Positions 1 to 6,649 of a stretch of 11,119 nucleotides of DNA are shown here, piece by piece. Location of the stretch: positions 39,869 to 50,987 of the forward strand of contig DPQS01000022.1 of NCBI GenBank assembly GCA_003537755.1, in the 5' to 3' direction. The position numbers were made by a program, and so were the translations under genes. Position 1 is the stretch's first letter; the number at the start of each line of letters is the position of its first letter. Below the pieces are notes generated by a model that ran no database searches, had not been told where the DNA came from, and worked only from the letters and a program-made list of their open reading frames with translations. This stretch comes from Clostridiales bacterium. GTDB lineage: Bacteria; Bacillota; Clostridia; Christensenellales; CAG-314.

Positions 1-17
1 CGTAAAACGAGACGACG

Positions 18-908
18 ATGTTCGGATACTTGAATATTCGCAGGGAAACCCTTGCCGACGAAAAACAAGGTTTGTGGCAAACCTTCATGTGCGGATTGTG
101 CGTATCCACCAAAAAACTTGTCGGCAATCTGCCGAGAATGTTTGTAAACAACGATGTCAATACTTTCAACGTGCTGTTTCACGCCATTGCAAACGAGGAC
201 GTGACCATTGACAAGGCACATTGCGTGGCACACCCCTTCCGCAAACGCCCGATACTGCGCACAACGGAAATTACAGACAAACTGGCAATTGCCAACGTGA
301 TACTGACCTACTGGAATCTGTACGACGACGTTGTGGACGGCGCGGGCGCAAAAAAGAAACTTGCGTTTAAAGCCGTTGCAAAAGGTTACCGCAAGGCGGC
401 AAAACAATGGAAGGAACTTGACGAACAAATTGCCGATAGTTACCGCAGTCTTCGCATCGCCGAAAAGGCAAACGATGACAGTATCGATCGTGTAGCGCAC
501 CACTTTGCACTGTTAAGCACACATTTCTGCACGCTTACCCTTGGCGACAAAGCCGACATATTTGCGCAGAACCTGTGCTACAATCTGGGCAAATGGGTGT
601 ACCTCATTGACGCGTTGGACGACATAGCCGACGACATCAAAAAAGGCAACTACAACCCATTTGTAAGTTGCTACCACGCAAATACCGCCGCGGAAGTTGC
701 AACCCACTACGACGAGATAAAGTACGTAATGTACACCGCGCTCAACCGAACGGCGCAATGCTACAACGACCTTAATCTGACAAAATACCGTTGCGTGACG
801 GACAACCTCGTGTACGACAGCATCCGCCATACCACCGAAACGATACTTGCAAAACTGAAAAACATACTGCCAAAAACAGACACGGCAAACGCCGACAAAA
901 CGGAGTAA
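18..908 (+). CDS. DUF5685 family protein (function unknown)
   Basis: A 296-residue soluble-looking, helical protein that I recognise as DUF5685-like, a family without an assigned biochemical role. Seen in the sequence: an N-terminal MFGY start, a CGLC pair (Cys25, Cys28), a CxxHP segment (Cys69, His72, Pro73), an acidic DDVVD motif at residues 103-107, and a second acidic stretch at 198-206 (DALDDIADD) followed by KKGNYNPF. The Cys and Asp clusters could bind metal, but that is inference. The ATG at 18 follows only a weak purine-rich stretch; the length fits the family as I remember it. It is the first of three close genes: its stop codon lies just after the GGAG that serves the next gene, so the two are almost certainly cotranscribed. 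The operon promoter must lie to the left of the window. The family call is from memory of its motifs, not a search. Confidence 0.82.
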   Translation: MFGYLNIRRETLADEKQGLWQTFMCGLCVSTKKLVGNLPRMFVNNDVNTFNVLFHAIANEDVTIDKAHCVAHPFRKRPILRTTEITDKLAIANVILTYWNLYDDVVDGAGAKKKLAFKAVAKGYRKAAKQWKELDEQIADSYRSLRIAEKANDDSIDRVAHHFALLSTHFCTLTLGDKADIFAQNLCYNLGKWVYLIDALDDIADDIKKGNYNPFVSCYHANTAAEVATHYDEIKYVMYTALNRTAQCYNDLNLTKYRCVTDNLVYDSIRHTTETILAKLKNILPKTDTANADKTE

Positions 909-912
909 CGAA

Positions 913-1587
913 ATGGACTACAACGCTTACGAATTACTGGGTCTTTCCCAAAACTGCACACGCCAGGAAGCCACCGACAAATACTACGAACTTCGCAAAA
1001 AGTATCTCGACGACCGCTTTTTGCCGGGCGAAGAGGGAGAAAGAGCCGCGGAGAAATTGCAGGAACTTGAAGTTGCCTACCGCGATGTGCTGGAAGCGAT
1101 TGACGAAAAGGCACGCACGACAAACAGCGCAACCGCCGGGCAGACGACAAACACAAGCGGCGAAACAACGTCGCAAAACTCATCAAACGACTACGGCGAA
1201 ATACAGGAACTCATCAAGCAGGAACGCCTTGACGAAGCACAGGAACGCCTTGACGCGCGAGTAAACAGAGATGCCGAATGGCACTACATTCAGTCCATTT
1301 TGTTTTACAAACGCAATTGGTTTCTGGAATCCAAGAAACAACTGGAAATGTCGTGCCAGATGGAACCCGACAACAAACGCTACAAGCAAAGCCTTGATAA
1401 GTTGACCAAGATACTGGCGTCCAACACTATCAGCCCCGACCAGATGCGCACTTCTTCGCGCCCGATGGACGACGGACAAACTTTCGGCGCAGGCAACGGC
1501 ACCTGCACGGGTAGTTCGTGCGGCGACTGCCTGCTGTGCAACGCTTGCTGCAACTGCGCAAGTTGCATGTCGGGACCGGGCTGCTGA
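913..1587 (+). CDS. J-like domain/TPR protein with cysteine-rich C-terminal tail
   Basis: A 224-residue protein. Residues 3-65 resemble a DnaJ J domain (NAYELLGLSQNCTRQEATDKYYELRKKY, then the helix AAEKLQELEVAYRDVL), but the HPD tripeptide needed to stimulate DnaK is absent: the loop after KKY reads LDDRFLPGEEG. A Thr/Ser/Asn-rich linker covers about 68-93. Residues 95-165 look like TPR-type helical pairs (AEWHYIQSILFYKRNWFLESKKQLEMSCQMEPDN). The last 27 residues hold nine cysteines (198, 203, 206, 209, 212, 213, 215, 218, 224). The start is set by GGAG at 902-905, seven bases upstream and inside the end of the DUF5685 gene. The stop overlaps the next start by one base. A co-chaperone or protein-interaction role is likely, but without HPD it probably does not drive DnaK ATPase; the tail could bind metal or be lipidated. 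Confidence 0.8.
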   Translation: MDYNAYELLGLSQNCTRQEATDKYYELRKKYLDDRFLPGEEGERAAEKLQELEVAYRDVLEAIDEKARTTNSATAGQTTNTSGETTSQNSSNDYGEIQELIKQERLDEAQERLDARVNRDAEWHYIQSILFYKRNWFLESKKQLEMSCQMEPDNKRYKQSLDKLTKILASNTISPDQMRTSSRPMDDGQTFGAGNGTCTGSSCGDCLLCNACCNCASCMSGPGC

Positions 1588-2234
1588 TGAACAAAGCAAA
1601 AAACATTACGCTGTGCGCCGTATGCGCCGCACTGTCCGTCATTGCTATGGCGGCGATGGCGATACCCGGCGTAAAGTGGTTTGTTCTGATACTTGCCGTA
1701 GTTGCTTCGGTTGCCATTGCGTTGCCGATGCTGTTTGACGTAAAAAACATAAAATTTGTACTGCTTGCCTACATTGCGGCAGGTGCAATCGGCATTGTCG
1801 CAGGCATGGCAAACATCACATACGTACTGCCGGTAGTTGCTTTTTGCATGCCATTTGCCATCGTCAAAGTGTACGGAGAAAGTACATACGTAGTTAAAAA
1901 TTCCGTACAAAAAGCGGACGTTGTGCCTGAAAATCCATTTGACGAATCGACAACGGACGAAACGCAACCTGCACCGCCGACAGAGTGCAAAGACCGCATT
2001 TCGCGCAAACTGCGCTGGCTGATTTACTACGCACTGCTTGAAATCGGCATTGCGCTGACGCTTGTGATAATGTGGGTAGCAACGCCCGACGCATTTGCAA
2101 AGTTGTTTGAACTGCCAATTTTCCTTATAGAGATGATTGCGGCGGCGCAACTTGTCGTCCCGCTGTTCAACATACTGCTGACAAGCTGTCTGCGCAGCAT
2201 TGCAAAAGTTGTCATAAAGTTTGCAGACAGGTAG
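1587..2234 (+). CDS. Six-helix integral membrane protein, ECF S-component-like
   Basis: A 215-residue polytopic membrane protein. Hydrophobic segments are visible at about residues 8-27, 31-50, 57-75, 78-96, 142-163 and 176-200, with an acidic, proline-containing soluble loop at about 97-140. The opening (MNKAKNITLCAVCAALSVIAM) resembles the start of substrate-binding subunits of energy-coupling-factor transporters, but I see no substrate signature, so that comparison is weak. An in-frame upstream extension exists from 1518, inside the preceding gene. I chose the ATG at 1587 because it forms a TGATG stop/start overlap with the J-like gene, which indicates translational coupling, and because the upstream codons would translate the other gene's Cys-rich tail out of frame. 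It is the last gene of the three-gene operon; a structured element and a terminator follow. It may be the membrane anchor or transporter of the cassette. Confidence 0.72.
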   Translation: MNKAKNITLCAVCAALSVIAMAAMAIPGVKWFVLILAVVASVAIALPMLFDVKNIKFVLLAYIAAGAIGIVAGMANITYVLPVVAFCMPFAIVKVYGESTYVVKNSVQKADVVPENPFDESTTDETQPAPPTECKDRISRKLRWLIYYALLEIGIALTLVIMWVATPDAFAKLFELPIFLIEMIAAAQLVVPLFNILLTSCLRSIAKVVIKFADR

Positions 2235-2250
2235 CCAAAGAAAAACATTT

Positions 2251-2340
2251 ATTTTAGCGGCAGTGACTGCCTTGGCTGCATCTCATTCCGCCAAAAATGC
2301 TGTGATTGTACAAACGGAAGTTGTACCGCTTCGCTAAAAT
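2251..2340. repeat. 90-nt self-complementary multi-hairpin element (candidate structured RNA or interspersed palindrome)
   Basis: Sixteen bases after the operon stop lies a compact set of nested inverted repeats. An outer nine-base stem pairs ATTTTAGCG (2251-2259) with CGCTAAAAT (2332-2340). Inside it are three short hairpins: GCAG/CTGC (2260-2263 with 2267-2270), TTGGC/GCCAA (2272-2276 with 2290-2294) and GTACAA/TTGTAC (2308-2313 with 2321-2326, seven-base loop). The layout is cloverleaf-like but is not a tRNA. It could be a small RNA or 3'UTR structure of the operon, or a copy of a dispersed palindromic element. I do not recognise a named family, and the strand is undetermined. Confidence 0.5.
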
Positions 2341-2387
2341 TCGCTTACAAGATTTATCACAAAATCAGTTATTTCAAAAACGGCATT

Positions 2388-2423
2388 AAAAAAAGGATTA
2401 TCCGTCGGGATAATCCTTTTTTT
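2388..2423. terminator. Bidirectional intrinsic terminator
   Basis: A perfect 16-bp stem with a GTCG loop: A7 plus GGATTATCC (2388-2403) pairs with GGATAATCC plus T7 (2408-2423). The A run on one side and T run on the other let it stop transcripts from both directions. It sits between the converging DUF5685 operon and the MATE gene and can serve both. Confidence 0.93.
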
Positions 2424-2510
2424 GTATCGACATCAGAAAACTATGAATTGACAGCAGACAATTCTCCGCAAAAAATCAATACGTATTAGTTTTTTCGTCA
2501 CAATACCGCG

Positions 2511-3949
2511 TTACACGTTGGCGCGGGCAGCGAGCAAGTCGTTGTGTTCCTCGTCCACGCTGACTTCCATATCATGCACCTTTGCGCCGTCTTTTTTAAT
2601 CTTGACGGCAAGCCATATCCACGCCACGGAAAGTGTAATAAGCCACGAAATGGGATACATCAAAAACAGGAACCAGTACTCGGGATACAGCGGAAATACG
2701 ACAAACATCCACAAAATACGGTACACGCACACACTACAAGCACAATGAGCATTGACGTAATAGAGTAACCTATGCCGCGCAGTGAGTAAGTCACCACTTC
2801 CATTATGCCGTCAAGGAAGTAGGTACTGCAAATGACAAGCATTTTGGTAAAGGCGTAGCCGACGATGAGCTCCGTCTGTTCGGGCGTGTCGGCATGGGTA
2901 AACAGTTTACACAGCGGCTCATGGAAGGCAATTGCCAGTCCGCTTGCCACAACGCTTACCGCAGTTACCAGCACCACGCACAGATTGACGGTACGTCTTA
3001 TACGCTCGTAGTCCTTTTTGCCGTAGTTTTGTCCGACAACGGTCAATGCGGTAGTGCTGATTGCCGCGTTTATCGCGTAAATGTATCCTTCGATCTGACC
3101 TGAAACGGCACTACCGGTAACGATGTCTTTGCCAAAGCCGTTTACCGCCGATTGCAGCATGACGTTGGTAATGTTGAACAGCGAACTTTGAATTGCAGTA
3201 GGGATGCCGAGGCGCAGAATTTCCACAAAGGCACGTTTGTCAATGCGAAGTTTGCGGAAACTGAGTCTGACAAAACCCTGACTTTTAAGCAGTGCAACCA
3301 CAACCATCACCGACGAAACCGCCTGACTGAAAATCGTGGCAACCGCAACGCCCGCAACGCCCATTTTGAGTACAGCCACCGTAAAAATGTTGATACCGAT
3401 GTTCAGCACACCCGATACCGTAAGGTAAATGAGGGGGCGTTTAGTATCGCCGGTCGCACGCAGCATAGACGCGCCGAAGTTGTACACCATGTTGAAGGGC
3501 GAACCAAGAAAGATAATCTCAATGTAGGTTATTGCGTAGTCGATTTGCGCTTCCGTCGTGCCCATAAGAGTCAACAACGGTCTTGCGCAGAAAAAGCCGA
3601 GTGCACCGATAAGGAAACCGCTGATAATGCTGATTGTCATTGACGTGTGCAGCACTTTGTCGGCATAAACGCGATCCTTTGCGCCGTATGCGCTTGCCAG
3701 CACCACGCCCGCACCGCCCGAAAAGCCGATTGCAAGGTTGATGATAAGCGCACTGAGCGAGCCCGTAGAACCTACCGCACCCACGGCATCGTCACCGACA
3801 AATTTGCCCACAACAATCATGTCTGCAGAGTTGAACAGCAACTGCAGCACCGACGTAAGCAACAGCGGCAACGCAAACGCAATTATTTTGGGAAGCAGTT
3901 TGCCCTCCGTCATGTCTATTTCGTGTTTCGAAGCAACTTTAGTTGACAT
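2511..3949 (-). pseudogene. MATE family efflux transporter, frameshifted near its C terminus
   Basis: A MATE-type multidrug/cation antiporter (12 membrane helices expected). From the ATG at 3949 the frame gives MSTKVASKHEIDMTEGKLLP, then helix 1 with FNSADMIVVGKFVG (Asp43), MLRATGDTKRP and SLRGIGYS, all typical of the family. After about residue 405 the frame (stop at 2660) runs into a cysteine-rich sequence unlike MATE. The expected continuation, CVYRILWMFVVFPLYP and YPISWLITL, lies in another frame ending at 2511. The break falls in a GTGTGTG run near 2729-2734; one extra base or a two-base loss restores a protein of about 479 residues. It may be a real mutation, a slippage-controlled switch or an assembly error. 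An open frame continues upstream to 4063, but that N-terminal extension is unlike the family. The Shine-Dalgarno is weak (AAAGG lies about 16 bases from the ATG). The protein is probably inactive if the lesion is real. Confidence 0.85.
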
Positions 3950-4073
3950 AATAAACTTTTGTACACCTTTGCGGCAACAGCCGCCACAAAAAAACACAGA
4001 CGTCGCACAATAGGCAACGCCTGCTAAATAGCCCGACGGCACAACGCCACGGGGTCTTTGCACGATTAAGTGC
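3950..4073 (-). promoter_or_regulatory. GC-rich 5' leader of the MATE gene
   Basis: The predicted transcript starts near 4069, leaving about 120 nt before the ATG. On the minus strand the leader contains a GCAC/GTGC repeat at the start site (4060-4073), a CCCG/CGGG stem enclosing GGC/GCC, an AGGC/GCCT hairpin, a T7 run (3988-3994) and a perfect GCGGC-TGTT-GCCGC hairpin (3971-3984) just before the weak ribosome binding region. MATE genes are often under riboswitch control, but I could not match this to a known class. It may be no more than an ordinary leader. Confidence 0.3.
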
Positions 4074-4075
4074 TT

Positions 4076-4104
4076 ATTATATCACTAAAGTTGTATTACG
4101 GCAA
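4076..4104 (-). promoter_or_regulatory. Sigma-A promoter of the MATE gene
   Basis: On the minus strand a -35 box TTGCCG (4099-4104), a 17-bp spacer and a perfect TATAAT -10 box (4076-4081) point at the MATE gene. Transcription would start near 4069. This separates the MATE gene from the MgtC-like gene upstream. Confidence 0.75.
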
Positions 4105-4163
4105 ACGAAAAACACCTATGACTGCCGCTATTTTTTGTCAATATTTTTGTTTTCCTTGTTTCG

Positions 4164-4871
4164 TCAGTTGATTTCTTCAATGAAGTGAATGTACTCTATA
4201 CTGCGCAACGCCTGTATAAGTTCGTCGTGAGTTTTGTACTTTTTCAATTCCTCGCTTTCGATGCTGAGCCGCAACGAATACACAAACAAGCCGCTGTTGA
4301 TAAACGCCGAGTTCATTTCCACGTCCTCGACGCGCATCCCCAGCTTGCGCAACGTTGTCAGAAAGTCCTGCAAGTCGGTGCGATTAAGCAGTTCCAGATG
4401 TATTTCGAAGTGGCGCGAACGTTGCTTAAGGCGTTTTTCGAGGGCAGGAAAGAAGCCGAGAATTACCGCATACACGGCAAACAGCACAATTGCAATCGTG
4501 TACAGCCCCGCGCCGACAATCAGCCCGAAAATGCCGCACGTCCACAGCCATGCCGACGTGGTAAGTCCCTTTATCTGATTTTTTGCACCAAACAAAATCG
4601 CGTTGCCGCTAAGCATTGCGCCGCCGACAATTGCCGCCATGCTGCAATACGGAATGTTGCCGATGCACATATCCACAATCATGCAGGCCGTTGTGGTAAG
4701 CGACAGCAAAATGAATGTTTTCAGCCCGGCAGTGTGCCCCTTGGTCGAGCGTTCGCCACCGACAAGAAAGGCAAACAACAATGCCAGTACCAGCCGCAAA
4801 AGCGTTGACCAGATTGTGACGGTGCTTGCCCACTCGCCGAGAAGTTTACCTATGGGATCGATATATGTCAT
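4164..4871 (-). CDS. MgtC/SapB family membrane protein
   Basis: A 235-residue inner-membrane protein of the MgtC/SapB family, known from virulence and magnesium-limitation responses in other bacteria; the exact activity is unresolved for most members. Seen: hydrophobic segments at about residues 20-38, 52-70, 76-94, 103-124 and 125-142, with the family marks GGERSTKGHTAGLKT (38-52) and GLTTSAWLWTCGIFGLIVGAGLY (102-124). After residue 145 comes a soluble domain of about 90 residues with alternating strands and helices, resembling the ACT-like C-terminal domain of long MgtC proteins. The usual GAGxI stretch before GLTT is altered to GNAILFG. The ATG at 4871 has an AAGGAAGG ribosome site eight bases upstream. 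The 233-base spacer to the antiporter gene holds repeats and a possible promoter, so it is probably its own unit. Confidence 0.9.
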   Translation of the reverse strand: MTYIDPIGKLLGEWASTVTIWSTLLRLVLALLFAFLVGGERSTKGHTAGLKTFILLSLTTTACMIVDMCIGNIPYCSMAAIVGGAMLSGNAILFGAKNQIKGLTTSAWLWTCGIFGLIVGAGLYTIAIVLFAVYAVILGFFPALEKRLKQRSRHFEIHLELLNRTDLQDFLTTLRKLGMRVEDVEMNSAFINSGLFVYSLRLSIESEELKKYKTHDELIQALRSIEYIHFIEEIN

Positions 4872-4931
4872 ATTTTTTACCTTCCTTACTAAACAAATTT
4901 ACGCCGAATTTTGTATGTGACGTTATCCGAC

Positions 4932-5028
4932 GTTTTGATTAAAATTGCACTTTTTCGCCTGTTGCAGGCGACACTTAATCACATTAAAATACACAAAGCG
5001 ACACATTTAATCAAAACCTGTGTATTTT
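4932..5028. repeat. Overlapping inverted and direct repeats upstream of the MgtC-like gene
   Basis: Three nested signals occur here. GTTTTGATTAAA (4932-4943) is exactly complementary to TTTAATCAAAAC (5006-5017). AAAATACACA (4986-4995) is exactly complementary to TGTGTATTTT (5019-5028). Between the first pair sits a seven-bp hairpin TCGCCTG-TTG-CAGGCGA (4955-4971). In addition GCGACAC followed by TTAATCA is repeated with a 30-base period (4968-4981 and 4998-5013). The two long stems interlock, so they cannot form together as a simple fold. The array lies between the antiporter stop and the MgtC-like start and may be an operator or RNA switch for the latter. Confidence 0.5.
4986..5014 (-). promoter_or_regulatory. 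Possible promoter of the MgtC-like gene
   Basis: On the minus strand TTGATT (5009-5014) and TATTTT (4986-4991) are separated by 17 bp, a fair but not strong sigma-A match. The -35 box falls inside one arm of the 12-bp inverted repeat, so a protein bound to that repeat would affect it. Confidence 0.35.
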
Positions 5029-5104
5029 TTTCACGTGCAGCGCACCAAAACAAACGCATGTAAATTTACTTCAATCGCCAACAAGCATTGCAATTATCTG
5101 CAAA

Positions 5105-6571
5105 CTACCTGTGCAATCGCTTTCGGCTGTTCAGCGCATAATATTCCTCTGCCGCTTCATCAAATGCCGTTTCGTCCTCTGCTTCGACCGGCGGTATATT
5201 TTGGCTGCGTATGACGTTTATCTGATGTATCAGTTTGTCTATTTCGCGCTGTTTCACTTCCAGGCTCGACGGTTTGTCGGCATGTTTTGTCTCCGTCTCG
5301 TCTGCCGTTACCGCTTGCGTAGTTGTTGTCTGCGGCACGATGTCGTCAAGGTTGTTGGAATAAGACTTCGACAGATACAACGCCAGTTTGGCGCATGCAG
5401 GACCGATAAGTTCGTACAACACGCTGGACGCGAGAATTATCGTTTCCAGCGAACTGCCTATGGCGCCTCCCAGCGTGCGCGACGCCAACGTTGCAAGACC
5501 GATTGCGACGCCTGCCTGCGGAATAAGCGCAAGACCGAGATAGTTGCGGACAAGTTTGTCCTTCTTTGTTACAAGGCACCCGAGATACGCGCCGCCGTAC
5601 TTGCCGACGATACGCACCACAAAGTAAATTACGCCTATGACAATCAGGCTTACGCCTGCGACGGAATCACCCACACTGAAGAGCGCGTTAAGGTCGAAGT
5701 TTGCTCCGCTTCGCACGAAAAACAACAACAATATCGGCGGTGAAAAGTAGTTGAGCTGCTTAAACAGTTTTTCGTCGTCCGACACATTGCGGTACACAGT
5801 ACCCATTGCCATGCAACCGAGCAAAGGCGACACATCCAGAAACGCGCTTACGCCGCAAAAACCAAGCATTACGGCAAGAGTAATGATAAGGCGGTTGTCG
5901 CCGCTTCGGGTGGGCTTGCAGATAAGCAGTTTAAGCACCCAGCCCAGCACACCTCCGAGTACAAGCATCGCAAGATTGTACACAATGGGAAGCACCACGC
6001 CTGTCGCCGTAATCTGCCCGGCAACAATCGCCATTGCCACCGAGATTGCCGCCGAAAACGCCACAAGCCCCACCACGTCGTCCAGGGCAACCACCTGCAA
6101 AAGCGTGTTTACGAAGTCACCCTTGGATCCCGTCTGCCGTATGGTCATGAGGGTGGACGCAGGTGCTGTAGCCGCCGCCAGCGCGCCAAGCACCAACGAA
6201 AACTCAGTAGGCAGATTGAGCACAAAACGAAGCACGACAAACACTACTACCGAAGCCATAAGCGACTCAAACAGAGTGATTACTATGTTTTTGCCACCGT
6301 TCTTCTTAAGCACGGACAACTTGAAAAATTCGCCCGTGCTGAACGCGATAAACGCCAGCGCAATGTCGGCAAGGAAGCTCATACCGTCGATTATGTTTTG
6401 CGGAATAACCTTGAAGCAATGCGGTCCGATAAGTATGCCTGCCACGATGTATGCCGTGACATTGGGCAGTTTAAGCAGTTTGGTAACGCGCGTAAGCAAA
6501 AAGCCGCTAAGCAACATTACGGCGACAGAGATAATAACCTGCGCCACCGGGGGAAAATTTTGTAACAACAT
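5105..6571 (-). CDS. CPA2-type cation:proton antiporter
   Basis: A 488-residue member of the monovalent cation:proton antiporter superfamily (Na+ or K+/H+ exchange at the cytoplasmic membrane). Seen: about 12 hydrophobic helices to residue 400; LPNVTAYIVAGILIGP (35-50); TAPAST (135-140) before ALDDVVGLV with an Asp164-Asp165 pair, the ion/proton site typical of electrogenic CPA2 members; RIVGKYGGAYLG with Lys324; and LIPQAGVAIGLA (349-360). Residues about 401-488 form a hydrophilic, charged tail without a TrkA/RCK domain. The frame is open to an ATG at 6619, but I chose 6571: AAGGA lies ten bases before it (6582-6586), and the promoter at 6604-6632 would start transcription downstream of the 6619 codon. 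It is divergent from the LysR gene, whose likely operator overlaps the -35 box. The transported ion cannot be read from the sequence. Confidence 0.9.
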   Translation of the reverse strand: MLLQNFPPVAQVIISVAVMLLSGFLLTRVTKLLKLPNVTAYIVAGILIGPHCFKVIPQNIIDGMSFLADIALAFIAFSTGEFFKLSVLKKNGGKNIVITLFESLMASVVVFVVLRFVLNLPTEFSLVLGALAAATAPASTLMTIRQTGSKGDFVNTLLQVVALDDVVGLVAFSAAISVAMAIVAGQITATGVVLPIVYNLAMLVLGGVLGWVLKLLICKPTRSGDNRLIITLAVMLGFCGVSAFLDVSPLLGCMAMGTVYRNVSDDEKLFKQLNYFSPPILLLFFVRSGANFDLNALFSVGDSVAGVSLIVIGVIYFVVRIVGKYGGAYLGCLVTKKDKLVRNYLGLALIPQAGVAIGLATLASRTLGGAIGSSLETIILASSVLYELIGPACAKLALYLSKSYSNNLDDIVPQTTTTQAVTADETETKHADKPSSLEVKQREIDKLIHQINVIRSQNIPPVEAEDETAFDEAAEEYYALNSRKRLHR

Positions 6572-6603
6572 TTTTGTCAAATCCTTGTATTTTGTGTTGC
6601 TAT

Positions 6604-6632
6604 ATGATATACTTAACATTACATAATGTCAA
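6604..6632 (-). promoter_or_regulatory. Sigma-A promoter of the antiporter gene
   Basis: On the minus strand a perfect -35 box TTGACA (6627-6632), a 17-bp spacer and TATCAT (6604-6609) give a near-consensus promoter. Transcription would begin near 6597, about 26 bases before the chosen ATG. This also rules out the ATG at 6619 as the main start. Confidence 0.82.
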
Positions 6633-6639
6633 ATTATGT
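6621..6639. promoter_or_regulatory. Probable LysR operator (T-N11-A palindrome)
   Basis: ACATAAT (6621-6627) and ATTATGT (6633-6639) form a perfect seven-base dyad around GTCAA. T6624 and A6636 are exactly 11 bases apart, the classical LysR-type box with ATAAT/ATTAT arms. It covers the -35 box of the antiporter promoter and lies about 56 bases before the LysR start codon. The link to the neighbouring regulator is inference from position and pattern. Confidence 0.65.
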
Positions 6640-6649
6640 TTTATTATCG

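Noticed and set aside
2251..2340. tRNA gene suggested by the cloverleaf-like pairing
   Set aside because: There is no T-loop TTC consensus, no D-loop GG, no 7/5/5 stem geometry and no CCA-like end on either strand.
3950..4063. 38-residue N-terminal extension of the MATE protein from a GTG at 4063
   Set aside because: It is cysteine-rich and unlike MATE N termini, it starts about six bases from the predicted transcript start, and a chance open stretch of 38 codons is not rare.
4116..4137. Partial second copy of the 2251-2340 element (shared TAGCGGCAGT)
   Set aside because: Only ten bases match and the internal stems are absent, so chance similarity is more likely.
4113..4141. Perfect TTGACA (minus strand, 4136-4141) as an alternative MATE promoter
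   Set aside because: No acceptable -10 box lies 16-18 bases downstream; the TTGCCG/TATAAT pair at 4076-4104 is much better.
4955..4971. Hairpin TCGCCTG-TTG-CAGGCGA as a terminator of the antiporter gene
   Set aside because: On the minus strand it is followed by an A run, not a T run, and on the plus strand by ACAC, so it cannot be a standard intrinsic terminator.
6572..6619. N-terminal extension of the antiporter from an ATG at 6619
   Set aside because: The near-consensus promoter (6604-6632) covers this codon, so the transcript would begin after it; a good ribosome site instead serves the ATG at 6571.
5751..6626. 291-codon open frame on the plus strand across the antiporter gene
   Set aside because: It is Ser/Thr-rich, antisense to membrane helices, and has no family resemblance; it is a codon-composition shadow.
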